NCBI RefSeq assembly: GCF_013744875.1
Contig: NZ_CP059399.1
Location: 1,054,001 to 1,118,000, forward strand
Reading direction: 5' to 3'
DNA from: Nocardia huaxiensis
GTDB lineage: Bacteria > Actinomycetota > Actinomycetes > Mycobacteriales > Mycobacteriaceae
Length of the DNA stretch: 64,000 nucleotides
Part shown: one piece after another, positions 1 to 9,843 of the stretch
Numbering within the stretch: position 1 is the first letter of the stretch
Layout of the letters: every line of letters begins with the position of its first letter
The notes under the pieces: model-generated
Seen by the model: the letters and a program-made list of their open reading frames with translations, nothing else
What the model was told of the DNA's origin: nothing
Databases searched by the model: none
Position numbers and translations under genes: made by a program

Positions 1-522
1 CAGTCGGATGGTGGACAGCTCGACCTGCTCCGGGTCACGCGGGTCCAGCGAGTCCTGGTAGTACGCGGACAGCGCGTTCACCGCGGAGGAGAGCACCGGC
101 ATGGGGTGCGCGTTGCGCGGGAAGCCGTCGAAGAACCGCTTCAGGTCCTCGTGCAGCAGGGTGTGCCGGCGAATCCGGTTGGTGAAGTCGTCGAGCTGGG
201 CCTGGGTCGGCAGCTCGCCGTAGATGAGCAGGTAGGAGACCTCGATGAAGGTCGACTTCTCCGCCAGCTGCTCGATCGGGTAGCCGCGGTAGCGGAGGAT
301 GCCGGCCTCACCGTCGATGTAGGTGATGGCCGACTTGGTCGACGCGGTGTTCATGAAGCCCGGGTCGTAGGTCACGTACCCGGTGCTGGCGAGCAGCTTG
401 CCCAGGTCGATTCCGTCGTTGCCCTCGGAAGCCTTGGCAACCGTCATCGGGTACTCGCCACCGGGGTACGACAGCACCGGCTTGGCGTCGTCGTCGACGT
501 TGATGATGTTCTCAGCGGGCAC
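1..522 (-). CDS. gltA2: Citrate synthase (N-terminal part, truncated by window edge)
   Basis: Citrate synthase condenses acetyl-CoA with oxaloacetate at the entry of the TCA cycle in the cytoplasm. The visible 174 codons, read on the minus strand, begin VPAENIINVDDDAKPVLSYP and include the substrate-fold segment ILRYRGYPIEQLAEKS and the stretch HEDLKRFFDGFPRNAHPM. This is the N-terminal third of a type II citrate synthase of the mycobacterial GltA2 (Rv0896) type. The start is a GTG at 522-520, preceded by a purine-rich GAGAGGGA. The catalytic His and Asp lie beyond the window. The second, shorter citrate synthase at 3496-4638 is a paralogue, as in M. tuberculosis, where gltA2 and citA are also near neighbours. 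Identity is firm; only the remainder of the gene is unseen. Confidence 0.93.
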   Translation of the reverse strand, partial: MPAENIINVDDDAKPVLSYPGGEYPMTVAKASEGNDGIDLGKLLASTGYVTYDPGFMNTASTKSAITYIDGEAGILRYRGYPIEQLAEKSTFIEVSYLLIYGELPTQAQLDDFTNRIRRHTLLHEDLKRFFDGFPRNAHPMPVLSSAVNALSAYYQDSLDPRDPEQVELSTIRL

Positions 523-738
523 GGAAGGATCCCTCTCAGGCTTGAAACCGTAGGCACAGGACGCGGTCGGCGTACGGTGCGCTTGCCTGAAGGCTAGTCG
601 CTGTCCGGTTGGCCCCACTAATGAGGGTCGTCGTTTGCTACCTCACAGTCACATGACAACGAGGTGAGGCGCGGCGCGGTTCTGTGCTAATGCCGTGAAC
701 CGCGGCCGCGCCCCTGCTCCGAGAGCTTTTGGTAGCTG

Positions 739-1101
739 TCAGTACTCGTTGCAGACCGACTTCAGGATGACCGAGTCGTGGTGCACGCGAGCGTTGTCCT
801 CGGCCTCCCAGCGGGTGTCGCCGTAGCGGCCGTTGTACTCGCGGGCGAACTTGGAGTGGCTGACCGCGCCGCAGCCGGTGAAGGACACGAGGACCTCGCA
901 GTTGGGGCCGTGGCACTCGTTCATGGCGGCCTGCTTGGCCTCGTCCTTGGTCCGGTAGTTCCAGGCCGAGCCCATGGCGCCGTCGTCGGCGACCGCGATG
1001 GCGCCCCACAGGGTGGGCGAGGCGGAGGCGGTGGCCGGGACGAGGACCGGAGAGATGGCGAGGCCCGCGACGGCGAGCGTGGAGACGATGATCTTGCGCA
1101 T
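739..1101 (-). CDS. Secreted DUF4189 domain protein
   Basis: A 120-residue exported protein of unknown function. Residues 1-27 form a signal peptide (MRKIIVSTLAVAGLAISPV, ending in an ATASAS cleavage region). The mature part starts SPTLWGAIAVADDG, continues through NYRTKDEAKQAAMNEC, and has a second Cys-containing segment, FTGCGAVSHSKFA. This is the usual pattern of DUF4189 proteins: short secreted domains, often with disulphides, common in actinobacteria. The start at 1101 is chosen because GGGGGA lies 9 nt upstream and the signal peptide then begins directly; the upstream GTG at 1128 would add nine residues in front of it. The gene stands alone between gltA2 and the MFS gene, on the same strand. 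No enzymatic motif is visible. Confidence 0.85.
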   Translation of the reverse strand: MRKIIVSTLAVAGLAISPVLVPATASASPTLWGAIAVADDGAMGSAWNYRTKDEAKQAAMNECHGPNCEVLVSFTGCGAVSHSKFAREYNGRYGDTRWEAEDNARVHHDSVILKSVCNEY

Positions 1102-1280
1102 GGTGATAATTCCCCCGTATGGAATCATTTGTCGGGTTTGACCGAGTTCAGGTCGCGTGGACTTTAGCGTCAGAACCCGGGACGTACCAGTTGTTTCGCG
1201 GGTCTGCTCCGTTTCCGGACAAGAGGAAAGCTAGCCCACGCTCCCTGTGAAAGATCTTGGAACTTCCTTAAAATCGCAGG

Positions 1281-2564
1281 TCAGGCCGCCTGAGGAACTG
1301 AGTGCGCGCGGGCCACGCGATACCGCACGAAGGCCGGGAAAGCCAAGGCCGACACCACCATTCCGAGCACCACCAGCACCCCGCCGCCCGCGGCCGCCGC
1401 CGCGGTGCCGACCGCCGCCGCCGCGAAACCGTGCGCCACATCGCCGATTCGGGGACCGCCCGCCACCACCACGATGAACGCGCCCTGCAGCCGCCCGCGC
1501 ATCTCGTCGGTGGCCACCGATTGCAGCATGGTGGTCCGCAGGGCCGCCGAGAACATGTCCACCGCCCCACCGAAAGCCAAGCAGCCCAACGCGATCCACA
1601 GCGCGAGGGTGACATTCAGCGCCTGTCCGGCCGCGCCGACGGCCAGGCCGAAGCCCACCATGCCCAGGCCCCACAGCACGATCAGCCACACCACCGCCAA
1701 GCCCTGCCGTCGCACCCGGGTCAGCCAGCCGGAGAAGACGCCGCCCGCCACCGCGCCCACCGACATGGCCGCGAACAGCAGGCCGAGGGCGTGCCCGGTG
1801 GTGGCGGTATCGCCGAAACTGTCCTGCGCGATCTGCGGGAACAGCGCGCGCGGCATGCCGAACACCATGGCCACCACGTCGACGGCGAAGGAGGCCAACA
1901 GGATTCGCTGCGTGGCCAGGTAGACGAAGCCGTCCGCGACCTCGCGCAGTCCGGCCCGGCGGGATTCGCCGGTGGGCGGAACGGGCGGGAGTTTCCAGAT
2001 CGCCCACAGCGTGGCCAGCAGCGCCACGGCGTCCAGCAGATAGAGCAGCGCCAGACCGCTGACCGGAATCAGCATGCCCGCCACCACGGGTCCGGCGATG
2101 GCGCCGAACTGCATGACCGTCATGCTCAGCGAATTCGCCGCCGGCAGTTGATGTTCCGGCAGCAGCCGGGGGTAGATGGCGGCGCGGGCGGGCTGGTTCA
2201 CCGCGAAGAACGCCTGCTGCACCGCGAACAGGCCCAGCACCAGCCAGACATTGTTCAGCCCGGCGGCGGCCTGTGCCCAGAAGGCGAGCGCGGTGAGGCC
2301 GGTGCCCGCACTGGTGATGAGCAGCAGTTTGCGCCGGTCCATCACATCGGCGAGCGCGCCGCCCCAGAGGCCGAACACGATCAGCGGAATCAAGCCGAAA
2401 AGTCCGGCGAGCCCGACATACGACGAGGAGTGCGTGATGTCGTAGAGCTGCTTGGGCACCGCTACCACCGACAGCTGGGCCCCGATGACGGTGACGATGC
2501 CGGTGGTCCACAACCGTCGGAAGTCGGGATCCCGGAGCGGGGTTATGTCGGCGAGCAGCTTCAC
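1281..2564 (-). CDS. MFS transporter (EntS-like drug/siderophore exporter type)
   Basis: A 427-residue polytopic membrane protein of the major facilitator superfamily, probably a proton-coupled exporter. Hydrophobic segments occur along the whole length, about twelve in number. The typical MFS loop between helices 2 and 3 reads GLWGGALADVMDRRKLLL. The N-terminus VKLLADITPLRDPDFRRLW resembles the EntS/EmrB-like subgroup that begins with a short 'PLRxPxFRRLW' element. The start is placed at GTG 2564 because a -10 hexamer TAATCT sits 7 nt upstream with no ribosome site, which fits a leaderless transcript. A TTG at 2633 would add 23 residues that do not resemble the family. It is followed upstream by pdxH on the same strand. 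The substrate cannot be read from the sequence. Confidence 0.85.
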   Translation of the reverse strand: MKLLADITPLRDPDFRRLWTTGIVTVIGAQLSVVAVPKQLYDITHSSSYVGLAGLFGLIPLIVFGLWGGALADVMDRRKLLLITSAGTGLTALAFWAQAAAGLNNVWLVLGLFAVQQAFFAVNQPARAAIYPRLLPEHQLPAANSLSMTVMQFGAIAGPVVAGMLIPVSGLALLYLLDAVALLATLWAIWKLPPVPPTGESRRAGLREVADGFVYLATQRILLASFAVDVVAMVFGMPRALFPQIAQDSFGDTATTGHALGLLFAAMSVGAVAGGVFSGWLTRVRRQGLAVVWLIVLWGLGMVGFGLAVGAAGQALNVTLALWIALGCLAFGGAVDMFSAALRTTMLQSVATDEMRGRLQGAFIVVVAGGPRIGDVAHGFAAAAVGTAAAAAGGGVLVVLGMVVSALAFPAFVRYRVARAHSVPQAA

Positions 2565-2645
2565 CGGCAGGAGATTAGTAGGATGAATTGGCGTAAGGCC
2601 AGGCGATTTCGGTGATTCATCCCACGACTCCAACTCTTGCTTTCG

Positions 2646-3395
2646 TCAGGGCTGTAGGCGTTCGACCTTCATCGCGCTCACATCGGTGTTCCCCGGCTCG
2701 ACCGTCACGCGGATCCGGTTGTGCATCCGGCTGCGCCGCCCCTGCCAGAACTCCAGGGTCTCCGGCTGCAACTGGAACCCACCCCAGAACGGCGGCACCG
2801 GAATCTCCGCGACATCCTTGAAACGTGCTGTGACATCGGCCAATTGGCGATCCAGCTCGGCGCGCGAGGCGATCGGCCGGGACTGCTGCGAAGCCCACGC
2901 CCCCAGTTGCGAACCGCGCGGGCGCGAATGCCAGTACAGCGCCGTGACCTCCGGCTCCACCTGCCGCACCGGCCCGCGCACCAGGATCTGCCGTCCCAGC
3001 GCGGGCCAGACGAAGGTGGCCGACGCGTACGGGGTTTCGAGCAGTTGCCGGCCCTTCTGCGATTCGTAGTTCGTGTAAAAAGTCACACCTTCGGGAGAGA
3101 GCCCTTTGCACAGCACGGTCCGCGAGACCGGGCGCGGCCCGGTTTCGGTGACCTCCACGGTGGCCAGCACCATGGCGTTCGGATCGGTCATGCCGGCGCT
3201 GGTGGCGTGCTCGATCCAGTTGCGCAGCAACGGTTCCCAGCCGTCGGCCAGCCAGCTCTCGTCCAGGTCGGTTTCCACGCCGGGATGGTTGTCCCCGGCG
3301 TCCACCCCGTACTCGACCCGCAGTGCCGCGATATCGAGCGCGACGGTGACATTGTGCGCCTCCGGCGCAGTGGCGAATTTCTCCTGGTCACCCAT
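2646..3395 (-). CDS. pdxH: Pyridoxamine/pyridoxine 5'-phosphate oxidase
   Basis: Oxidises pyridoxine or pyridoxamine 5'-phosphate to pyridoxal 5'-phosphate with FMN and oxygen, the last step of PLP salvage. The 249-residue protein has the family's FMN-binding split barrel: the stretch [23 protein letters not shown], then [19 protein letters not shown], the [10 protein letters not shown] strand and the [14 protein letters not shown] loop. It ends with the conserved [19 protein letters not shown] and HNRIR segments. A 30-residue N-terminal extension precedes the core, as is common in actinobacterial PdxH. The ATG at 3395 lies 7 nt after a TAACGT -10 box with no ribosome site, suggesting a leaderless message. 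It is divergent from citA and may share a control region with it. SerC, a PLP enzyme, is encoded 4 kb away. Confidence 0.95.
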   Translation of the reverse strand: MGDQEKFATAPEAHNVTVALDIAALRVEYGVDAGDNHPGVETDLDESWLADGWEPLLRNWIEHATSAGMTDPNAMVLATVEVTETGPRPVSRTVLCKGLSPEGVTFYTNYESQKGRQLLETPYASATFVWPALGRQILVRGPVRQVEPEVTALYWHSRPRGSQLGAWASQQSRPIASRAELDRQLADVTARFKDVAEIPVPPFWGGFQLQPETLEFWQGRRSRMHNRIRVTVEPGNTDVSAMKVERLQP

Positions 3396-3495
3396 GGGCC
3401 AGACGTTACTCCGCGGTAATCCTGGCGTTAAGGTCTAAGTGATCGGCGTGGCTGCCCATCGATCGGGCAGCCCGACTTGCAAGGAGAGTCACAAC

Positions 3496-4638
3496 ATGAC
3501 TGCCAGCGCTGCGGTTCCCAGCTCAGCCGTCCCCGCCGACTTCGTCAGCGGCCTCGAAGGCGTGGTGGCCTTCACCACCGATATCGCCGAACCGGACAAG
3601 GACGGTGGCGCACTGCGGTACCGCGGCGTCGACATCGAGGATCTGGTCGGCAATCGGGTCACCTTCGGCGATGTGTGGGCGCTGCTCGTGGACGGCGAAT
3701 TCGGCCGGGGGCTACCGCCCGCCGAACCCTTCCCGCTGCCGGTGCACACCGGTGACGTGCGCGTCGACGTGCAGGCCGGCCTGGCCATGCTCGCCCCGAT
3801 CTGGGGTTACCAGCCGCTGCTGGACATCGACGACGACACCGCCCGCGAGAACCTCGCGCGCGCCTCGGTCATGGCGCTGTCCTATGTGGCGCAGTCCGCG
3901 CGCGGCATCTACCAGCCGGCCGTGCCGCAGCAGAAGATCGACGAGTCCGCCACCATTACCGAGCGGTTCATGACCCGCTGGAAGGGCGACCCGGACCCGC
4001 GCCACACCGAGGCCATCGACGCCTACTGGGTGTCGGCCGCCGAGCACGGCATGAACGCCTCCACCTTCACCGCGCGCGTGATCGCCTCCACCGGTGCGGA
4101 TGTGGCCGCTTCGCTGTCCGGCGCCATCGGCGCCATGTCCGGCCCGCTGCACGGCGGCGCCCCGGCGCGCGTGCTGCCCATGATCGAGGACGTCGAAAAG
4201 ACCGGGGACGCACGGGCTCTGGTGAAGGGCATCCTGGATCGCAAGGAAAAGCTCATGGGCTTCGGGCACCGCGTGTACCGCGCGCAGGACCCGCGCGCCA
4301 AGGTGCTGCGCGAGACCGCCAAGCGCCTGGGCGCCCCGCGCTACGAGGTTGCCGCGGCGCTGGAGCAGGCCGCGCTGGCGGAGCTGCGCGAGCGTCGCCC
4401 GGATCGGGCCATCGAGACCAATGTCGAGTTCTGGGCCGCGGTCATCCTCGATTTCGCCGAGGTTCCGGCGCACATGATGCCCGCCATGTTCACCTGTGGC
4501 CGCACCGCCGGCTGGTGTGCGCACATTCTGGAGCAGAAGAAGCTGGGCAAGCTGGTCCGCCCGGCCGCCATCTACACCGGGCCGGCGCCGCGCAAGCCGG
4601 AGACGGTTGTCGGCTGGGAGTCGGTCATCCGCAAGTAG
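3496..4638 (+). CDS. citA: Citrate synthase 2 (CitA type)
   Basis: A second citrate (or methylcitrate-type) synthase of 380 residues, corresponding in position and type to M. tuberculosis CitA (Rv0889c). Family landmarks: GGALRYRGVDIEDLVGN near the N-terminus, SGPLHGGAPARVL with the first catalytic His, MGFGHRVYRAQDPRAK with the second His and the following Arg, and NVEFWAAVILDFAEVP with the active-site region. It is shorter than GltA2-type enzymes. The start at 3496 follows an AAGGAGAG ribosome site by 8 nt; a GTG at 3439 is in frame but has no such signal and would add a non-family N-terminus. Substrate preference between acetyl-CoA and propionyl-CoA cannot be decided here. A propionyl-CoA synthetase remnant occurs 13 kb downstream. 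Confidence 0.93.
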   Translation: MTASAAVPSSAVPADFVSGLEGVVAFTTDIAEPDKDGGALRYRGVDIEDLVGNRVTFGDVWALLVDGEFGRGLPPAEPFPLPVHTGDVRVDVQAGLAMLAPIWGYQPLLDIDDDTARENLARASVMALSYVAQSARGIYQPAVPQQKIDESATITERFMTRWKGDPDPRHTEAIDAYWVSAAEHGMNASTFTARVIASTGADVAASLSGAIGAMSGPLHGGAPARVLPMIEDVEKTGDARALVKGILDRKEKLMGFGHRVYRAQDPRAKVLRETAKRLGAPRYEVAAALEQAALAELRERRPDRAIETNVEFWAAVILDFAEVPAHMMPAMFTCGRTAGWCAHILEQKKLGKLVRPAAIYTGPAPRKPETVVGWESVIRK

Positions 4639-4735
4639 TCCCGTCGCGGTAACCGGCTGGTTGCCGGGCCGCGAAGACTGGGCAATGGCGATCCTGCCCC
4701 TGGAAACGGGGGCGGGATTCCCATAACCTGCATCG

Positions 4736-5605
4736 GTGCTCGACGCAGGATTGCCGCGGCGCCGCTTCCTGGCCGCGGGCGCGGCCTTGGCCGCAGGATT
4801 CATGACAACCGGATGTGGTGTGGCAAGCGGCAATTCCGCCGATCGCATCCTCGAACCGCCGCTGAACCGGACCGGCCCCGGTCCCGCGCCCGTCAGCATG
4901 CCCATCAACACCGTGAACCCGAATACGGTGGCCGCCAAGTACGCCGGCCGCAAACCGGGCAGCTGGGGCACCGACCTGAACGGCATCACCACCGGATTCC
5001 AGGCTGCCGGAAAGCAATTCGCGCTCACCTTCGACGCGTGCGGCGGCCCCGGCAACAACGACATCGACGAGAACCTCCTGAGTTTCCTTGTCGCCCAGCA
5101 GATCCCAGCCACCCTCTTCCTCAACAAGCGCTGGATCGACGCCAACCCCGCCCGCGCCACCCAACTGGCCGCCAACCCCCTCTTCGAGCTGGCCAACCAC
5201 GGCACCGCCCACAAACCCCTGTCCGTGAACGGCCGCGCCGCCTACGAAATCAAAGGCACCGCAACTCCTCAGGAGGCCGTGGACGAGGTCTGGGGCAACC
5301 ACGAACGCCTCACCGCCCTCACCGGCCACGCCCCCCGCTTCTTCCGCACCGGCACCGCCCACTACGACGAAGTGGCCGTCTCCATAGTCTCGGATCTCGG
5401 CGAAACCCCCGTCGGCTTCACCGTCAACGCCGACTACGGCGCCACCGCCCCCGCCGCCAAGGTCAATACGGCCATGCTCGCCGCCAAGCCGGGCGGCATC
5501 TCCCTCGCCCATATGCACCGCCCCAACTCCGGGACCGCCGCCGGCATGCTCCAGGCCCTCCCCGCCCTGCGCGCCAACGGCTTCGAATTCGTGAAGCTGC
5601 CCTAG
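4736..5605 (+). CDS. Exported polysaccharide deacetylase (NodB-like)
   Basis: A 289-residue cell-envelope protein. The N-terminus carries a twin-arginine style signal (PRRRFLAAGAALAAGF), followed by TTGCG, a plausible but imperfect lipobox, so it is probably Tat-exported and may be lipid-anchored. The body has NodB-fold motifs: ALTFDACGGPGN (motif 1, with the second metal Asp of the usual TFDD replaced by Ala-Cys) and ELANHGTAHKPL (motif 2, the HxxxH metal ligands). Further on are RFFRTGTAHYD and SLAHMHRPNSGTAAG. The family removes N-acetyl groups from chitin, peptidoglycan or related glycans. The GTG at 4736 lies 6 nt downstream of TAACCT and has no ribosome site, which fits a leaderless start. 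It runs in the same direction as citA, 97 nt downstream, but probably has its own promoter. Confidence 0.87.
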   Translation: MLDAGLPRRRFLAAGAALAAGFMTTGCGVASGNSADRILEPPLNRTGPGPAPVSMPINTVNPNTVAAKYAGRKPGSWGTDLNGITTGFQAAGKQFALTFDACGGPGNNDIDENLLSFLVAQQIPATLFLNKRWIDANPARATQLAANPLFELANHGTAHKPLSVNGRAAYEIKGTATPQEAVDEVWGNHERLTALTGHAPRFFRTGTAHYDEVAVSIVSDLGETPVGFTVNADYGATAPAAKVNTAMLAAKPGGISLAHMHRPNSGTAAGMLQALPALRANGFEFVKLP

Positions 5606-5635
5606 CGGGCCGGGGTATCGGGTCGTCGACGACTG

Positions 5636-6016
5636 TCAGCGGCCGAAGTGGCGGTGCATCCGCTCGAGGCGCGCCTCGGTCGTCGCCGGATCGGCGATGC
5701 CCAGGCGGGCGCGGCGTCGCAGCCGGTACTCGACGGTCTCGCCGAGGGGCGCGTCCCGCCATTTGCGCCAGCGCATGTTCATCCATCGTGACTTCTCGCG
5801 CTGGAGTTCGGTTTCCACGCGCTCGGCGAGATCCACGTCGGCCGAGGTGCCGGTCGCGCCGCTGAGCACCTGATGCTCCCGGTGACGGTCGGAGCGGTTC
5901 GGTTCGCGCTTGTTGCGGCGGATGTTCCGGCGGGAGCTCTTGTCGTTCTCGCCGTAGTCGTTGCGACGGTCCCTGGCGTAGCTGAGCGCCTTCTTCTGCT
6001 GCGGGGTCTTGCGCAT
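5636..6016 (-). CDS. Hypothetical highly basic protein
   Basis: A 126-residue protein that I do not recognise. It is very rich in Arg and Lys (MRKTPQQKKALSYARDRRND, SSRRNIRRNKREPNRSDRHR), with a predicted helical C-terminal half (ERVETELQREKSRWMNMRWR and EYRLRRRARLGIADPATTEA). No signal peptide or membrane segment is visible. The composition would suit binding to nucleic acid or ribosomes, but that is only inference. The start is supported by a GAGAGGAG ribosome site 5-6 nt before the ATG at 6016. It converges on the polysaccharide deacetylase with a 30-nt gap and lies 58 nt downstream of another unknown gene on the same strand, so the two may be co-transcribed. Confidence 0.7.
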   Translation of the reverse strand: MRKTPQQKKALSYARDRRNDYGENDKSSRRNIRRNKREPNRSDRHREHQVLSGATGTSADVDLAERVETELQREKSRWMNMRWRKWRDAPLGETVEYRLRRRARLGIADPATTEARLERMHRHFGR

Positions 6017-6074
6017 CGGGAACTCCTCTCACCCGTTCGGTTCCACCGTAGGTCGCGGGGACCGGTGCGGGCGA

Positions 6075-6866
6075 TCAGTTTTTCCGGGAGGCGGTCCAGT
6101 CGATTGCGACGGATTCGCCGCGGTCGACGGTGAAGAAGGCGGCTTCGAGATGGCGGCCGAGGTCCACGAGTTCGAGGGCGGACAGGGGAACGGTCTGGAC
6201 TATGCGGACTCGCCAGGGCGAGGGTTCGTCCCAGGCTTGGAGTTCCAGGTCCAGACGCAGGACTGGGTCGTCGCGGCCGGTGTAGTCGGCGGCCACGGGA
6301 GTGGCGGCGAGGACCGTGGCGCGGGCTCGGCGGCCGTCGGTGAGGATTTTCGTGATGCTGGTGCGGGTGGACTCGTCCGGGGAGGGGACATAGAGGACCA
6401 CCCGGTCGCGGTCGCCGGGGTCGACGCGGCAGGCGATCACCTCGCCGGGTTGCATCCATTCCAGATCGGCGGGGGCCACGCGCTGGCGGACTCGGGTCTC
6501 GTACGGGTGCCGGCCGTCTCGCTGGATGCGGACCCAGAACTCGTGGCCGAAGGCCGGGGAGTGGTCGGGTGCTGGAGTTTCGGGGGTACCCGCGGCGGGG
6601 GAACGACCTTTCGTGCTGGAGCGGACGCTGAGAATCGTTGCCACGCCGTCGGCGCCGTGCAGGAGGAGTTCGCGGCGGGCGGCGTCGTCGAGGGCGGGGC
6701 CGCGGCGGGTGAGACCGCGGGAGCCGAACTGGGAGGACAGGCGGGTGAGCAGGCCGGGGCGGGGGCGCGGGGGAGTGGCCGGATCGCCTTGGGGGCGGCC
6801 GGGATTCGCGGGGGCGGCGGACGGGGCGGCGGGGACGCCGGGTCTGTCGTGCGCGGCCATGTTCAT
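6075..6866 (-). CDS. Hypothetical protein with two similar beta-type modules
   Basis: A 263-residue protein with no assigned function. The first 55 residues are Pro/Ala/Arg-rich and probably disordered. Two similar modules follow. The first begins LLLHGADGVATILSVRSS and runs to EVIACRVDPGDRDRVVLYV. The second begins LTDGRRARATVLAATPVA and runs to WRVRIVQTVPLSAL. Each has the 'G-x-A-T-(I/V)-L' entry followed by 'V-x-x-x-(V/L)-P', reminiscent of the small beta-barrel repeats in actinobacterial DUF3592/SHOCT-type proteins, but I cannot name the family with confidence. There are no membrane segments. The ATG at 6866 lies 8 nt after a TACGGT -10 element, so it may be leaderless; an ATG two codons later is an alternative. 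It is divergent from serC. Confidence 0.68.
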   Translation of the reverse strand: MNMAAHDRPGVPAAPSAAPANPGRPQGDPATPPRPRPGLLTRLSSQFGSRGLTRRGPALDDAARRELLLHGADGVATILSVRSSTKGRSPAAGTPETPAPDHSPAFGHEFWVRIQRDGRHPYETRVRQRVAPADLEWMQPGEVIACRVDPGDRDRVVLYVPSPDESTRTSITKILTDGRRARATVLAATPVAADYTGRDDPVLRLDLELQAWDEPSPWRVRIVQTVPLSALELVDLGRHLEAAFFTVDRGESVAIDWTASRKN

Positions 6867-6957
6867 GGCGGTAAACCGTAATGGTTATGTGCGACGCGCC
6901 ACAGCGATACTCACATCCGGGCTCGTCGATGCGGCAGTTTTGCGCGCCAGGTCCTAA

Positions 6958-8169
<1,212 letters not shown>

Positions 8170-8180
8170 TACCGAAAACG

Positions 8181-8208
8181 GGCCTCGCGCATCGAGTTGC
8201 GTGAGGCC
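8181..8208 (+). terminator. Stem-loop after serC
   Basis: Eleven-nucleotide arms, GGCCTCGCGCA and TGCGTGAGGCC, pair with one mismatch around a 6-nt loop, beginning 12 nt after the serC stop. No U-tract follows, so it may act as an RNA 3' end stabiliser or a weak terminator. A second 9-bp inverted repeat (GCGGCGCGG/CCGCGCCGC) lies at 8225-8260. Confidence 0.55.
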
Positions 8209-8380
8209 AAACGAGACACAGTATGCGGCGCGGGAGTCCAGCAATGGATTTCCGCGCCGCGTGTCTTGCCCCATGATTAACAGAAGTGCACTACTGTTCC
8301 AGATCGTGGGCGGTGTCGCGAGCCGATGCGTTTGTGAGTAACGGTGCGGCTGTGAGTGACGCAGCGATAAGGAGGTAACG

Positions 8381-9457
8381 GTGCGTGAACTTCGAGTAAT
8401 CGGGTTGACGCCCGATTCCGCGCACATCGTGTGCATCGATACCGAGAACGGTCAGAAGTACCGGCTCGCCGCCGATGACAAGCTGCGTGCCGCCGCCCGT
8501 GGAGACCTTGCCCGATTCGGCCAGATCGAAATCGAAACGGAAGCCACGATGCGCCCTCGTGATATCCAGGCTCGTATCCGTGCCGGTGCTTCGGTGGAGC
8601 AGGTGACCGAAGAGTCCGGCATGCCCGCCTCTCGGGTGGAGAGGTTCGCGTATCCCGTTCTGCTGGAACGCGCCCGCGCCGCCGAACTCGCCCAGAAGGC
8701 GCACCCGGTCCGCAATGACGGCCCGGCCGTGGAAACCCTCATCGACATCGTGGCGGCGGCGTTCACCGAGCGCGGCCACAATATCGAGGTCGCCGAGTGG
8801 GACGCCTGGAAGGACGAGAAGGGCTACTGGGTCGCCCAATTGCAGTGGCAGGCGGGTCGTTCCGTCATCGCCGCGCACTGGCGCTACCAGCCCGACGCGC
8901 ACGGCGGCTCGGTGGTGCCGCTGGATGACCCCGCCTCGGATCTGATCGATCCCGACTTCGGCCGCGCCCTGCGCGGGCTGGCCAGCATCCTCCCCGATCA
9001 GACGCAGCTGGCCGCGCCGGAGCCGATCTCCGCGCCCGCGCCGCGCACCGAACGCGCCGAATACGTGGAGTCCGCGCCCGCGCGTGTCGCCAGCCAGCAG
9101 AGCCTCGACGGGTACTTCGAGCAGCGTGCCGCCGTCGGCGCGGACACCGTTCCGGTTCCGGCCGCCGTCGCCCCGGCTCCCGCGCCGTCCGCTCCGGCCG
9201 CGCCGAAAGAACCTGCCGCCCCGGCGCATTCGGCCCCCGCCTCGACCTCGGCTCCGGCGGCGGTTCCGGCCCCGGCCGCCGCGACGCCCGCCGCTGAGGC
9301 TCCGGCCGTCGAGGCCGCCCCGGCCGCGGAACCGGCTGCCGCGCAGCCCGCCGCAAAGCAGAACGCGCCCAAGCAGAATCGCCCCAAGCGCGGCGGCAAG
9401 GCCCCGATGCCGTCGTGGGAGGACGTCCTGCTGGGCGTCCGCAGCTCCGGCCACTGA
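8381..9457 (+). CDS. sepH: Septation protein SepH (DUF3071)
   Basis: SepH is an actinobacterial division protein that binds FtsZ and promotes Z-ring assembly; the M. tuberculosis counterpart, Rv0883c, also follows serC. The 358-residue protein starts MRELRVIGLTPDSAHIVC. The DUF3071 domain occupies about residues 1-170, including RFGQIEIETEATMRPRDIQ and the helix-turn-helix-like RIRAGASVEQVTEESGMPAS, then WDAWKDEKGYWVAQLQWQAG. About 130 residues of low-complexity Ala/Pro linker follow. A basic C-terminal segment (KQNAPKQNRPKRGGKAPMPS) ends in WEDVLLGVRSSGH, which resembles the conserved SepH C-terminus. The start GTG is preceded by a strong AAGGAGG 6 nt upstream, in contrast to the leaderless genes nearby. 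A U-tract terminator follows. Confidence 0.93.
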   Translation: MRELRVIGLTPDSAHIVCIDTENGQKYRLAADDKLRAAARGDLARFGQIEIETEATMRPRDIQARIRAGASVEQVTEESGMPASRVERFAYPVLLERARAAELAQKAHPVRNDGPAVETLIDIVAAAFTERGHNIEVAEWDAWKDEKGYWVAQLQWQAGRSVIAAHWRYQPDAHGGSVVPLDDPASDLIDPDFGRALRGLASILPDQTQLAAPEPISAPAPRTERAEYVESAPARVASQQSLDGYFEQRAAVGADTVPVPAAVAPAPAPSAPAAPKEPAAPAHSAPASTSAPAAVPAPAAATPAAEAPAVEAAPAAEPAAAQPAAKQNAPKQNRPKRGGKAPMPSWEDVLLGVRSSGH

Positions 9458-9473
9458 TCGTTCGCTCCATCCG

Positions 9474-9507
9474 CGCGCCCTCGTCCACATGGCGGGGGCG
9501 CGTTTTT
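9474..9507 (+). terminator. Rho-independent terminator of sepH
   Basis: Arms CGCGCCC (9474-9480) and GGGCGCG (9496-9502) are followed at once by TTTTT (9503-9507), 17 nt after the sepH stop. This is one of the few classical hairpin-plus-U terminators in the window. Confidence 0.75.
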
Positions 9508-9843
9508 GGATGCTGGAGGGTAGCTGTACGGCAAAAAGTGTTGCCTGTGGATAGCCGATGCGTGCTGCTCGAGGCGTGAATAGCCAGTTGGATGCGGAAA
9601 ACCGCTTTTCAACGCCCTGCGCACCGGGTGCTGACCGTTTCGTCCGAAGCTCTGGGAGACAGGCGGTTTCGCCGCGCCGGGAACGCGCCCCCGTAACAGC
9701 GCCATTTCAGTCCTGACGGGGGTAGATTTTGTACTGGTGGCGGTGAATGTCGGGGTCGATCCGCACCGGCGCCGACCGACGGCCACCAAATGTTGCTCAA
9801 GATTTGCCAACTTGGGTCGCAATGACTTCGGGAGGTGCCGTTC
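9508..9843. other. Non-coding gap between sepH and the DUF6928-like gene
   Basis: I see no convincing gene in these 336 bases. Short open frames exist but lack ribosome sites and familiar protein sequence. The 3' end carries the ribosome site of the next gene (GGGAGG at 9829-9834). A promoter for that gene must lie here, but no clear -35/-10 pair stands out. Confidence 0.5.
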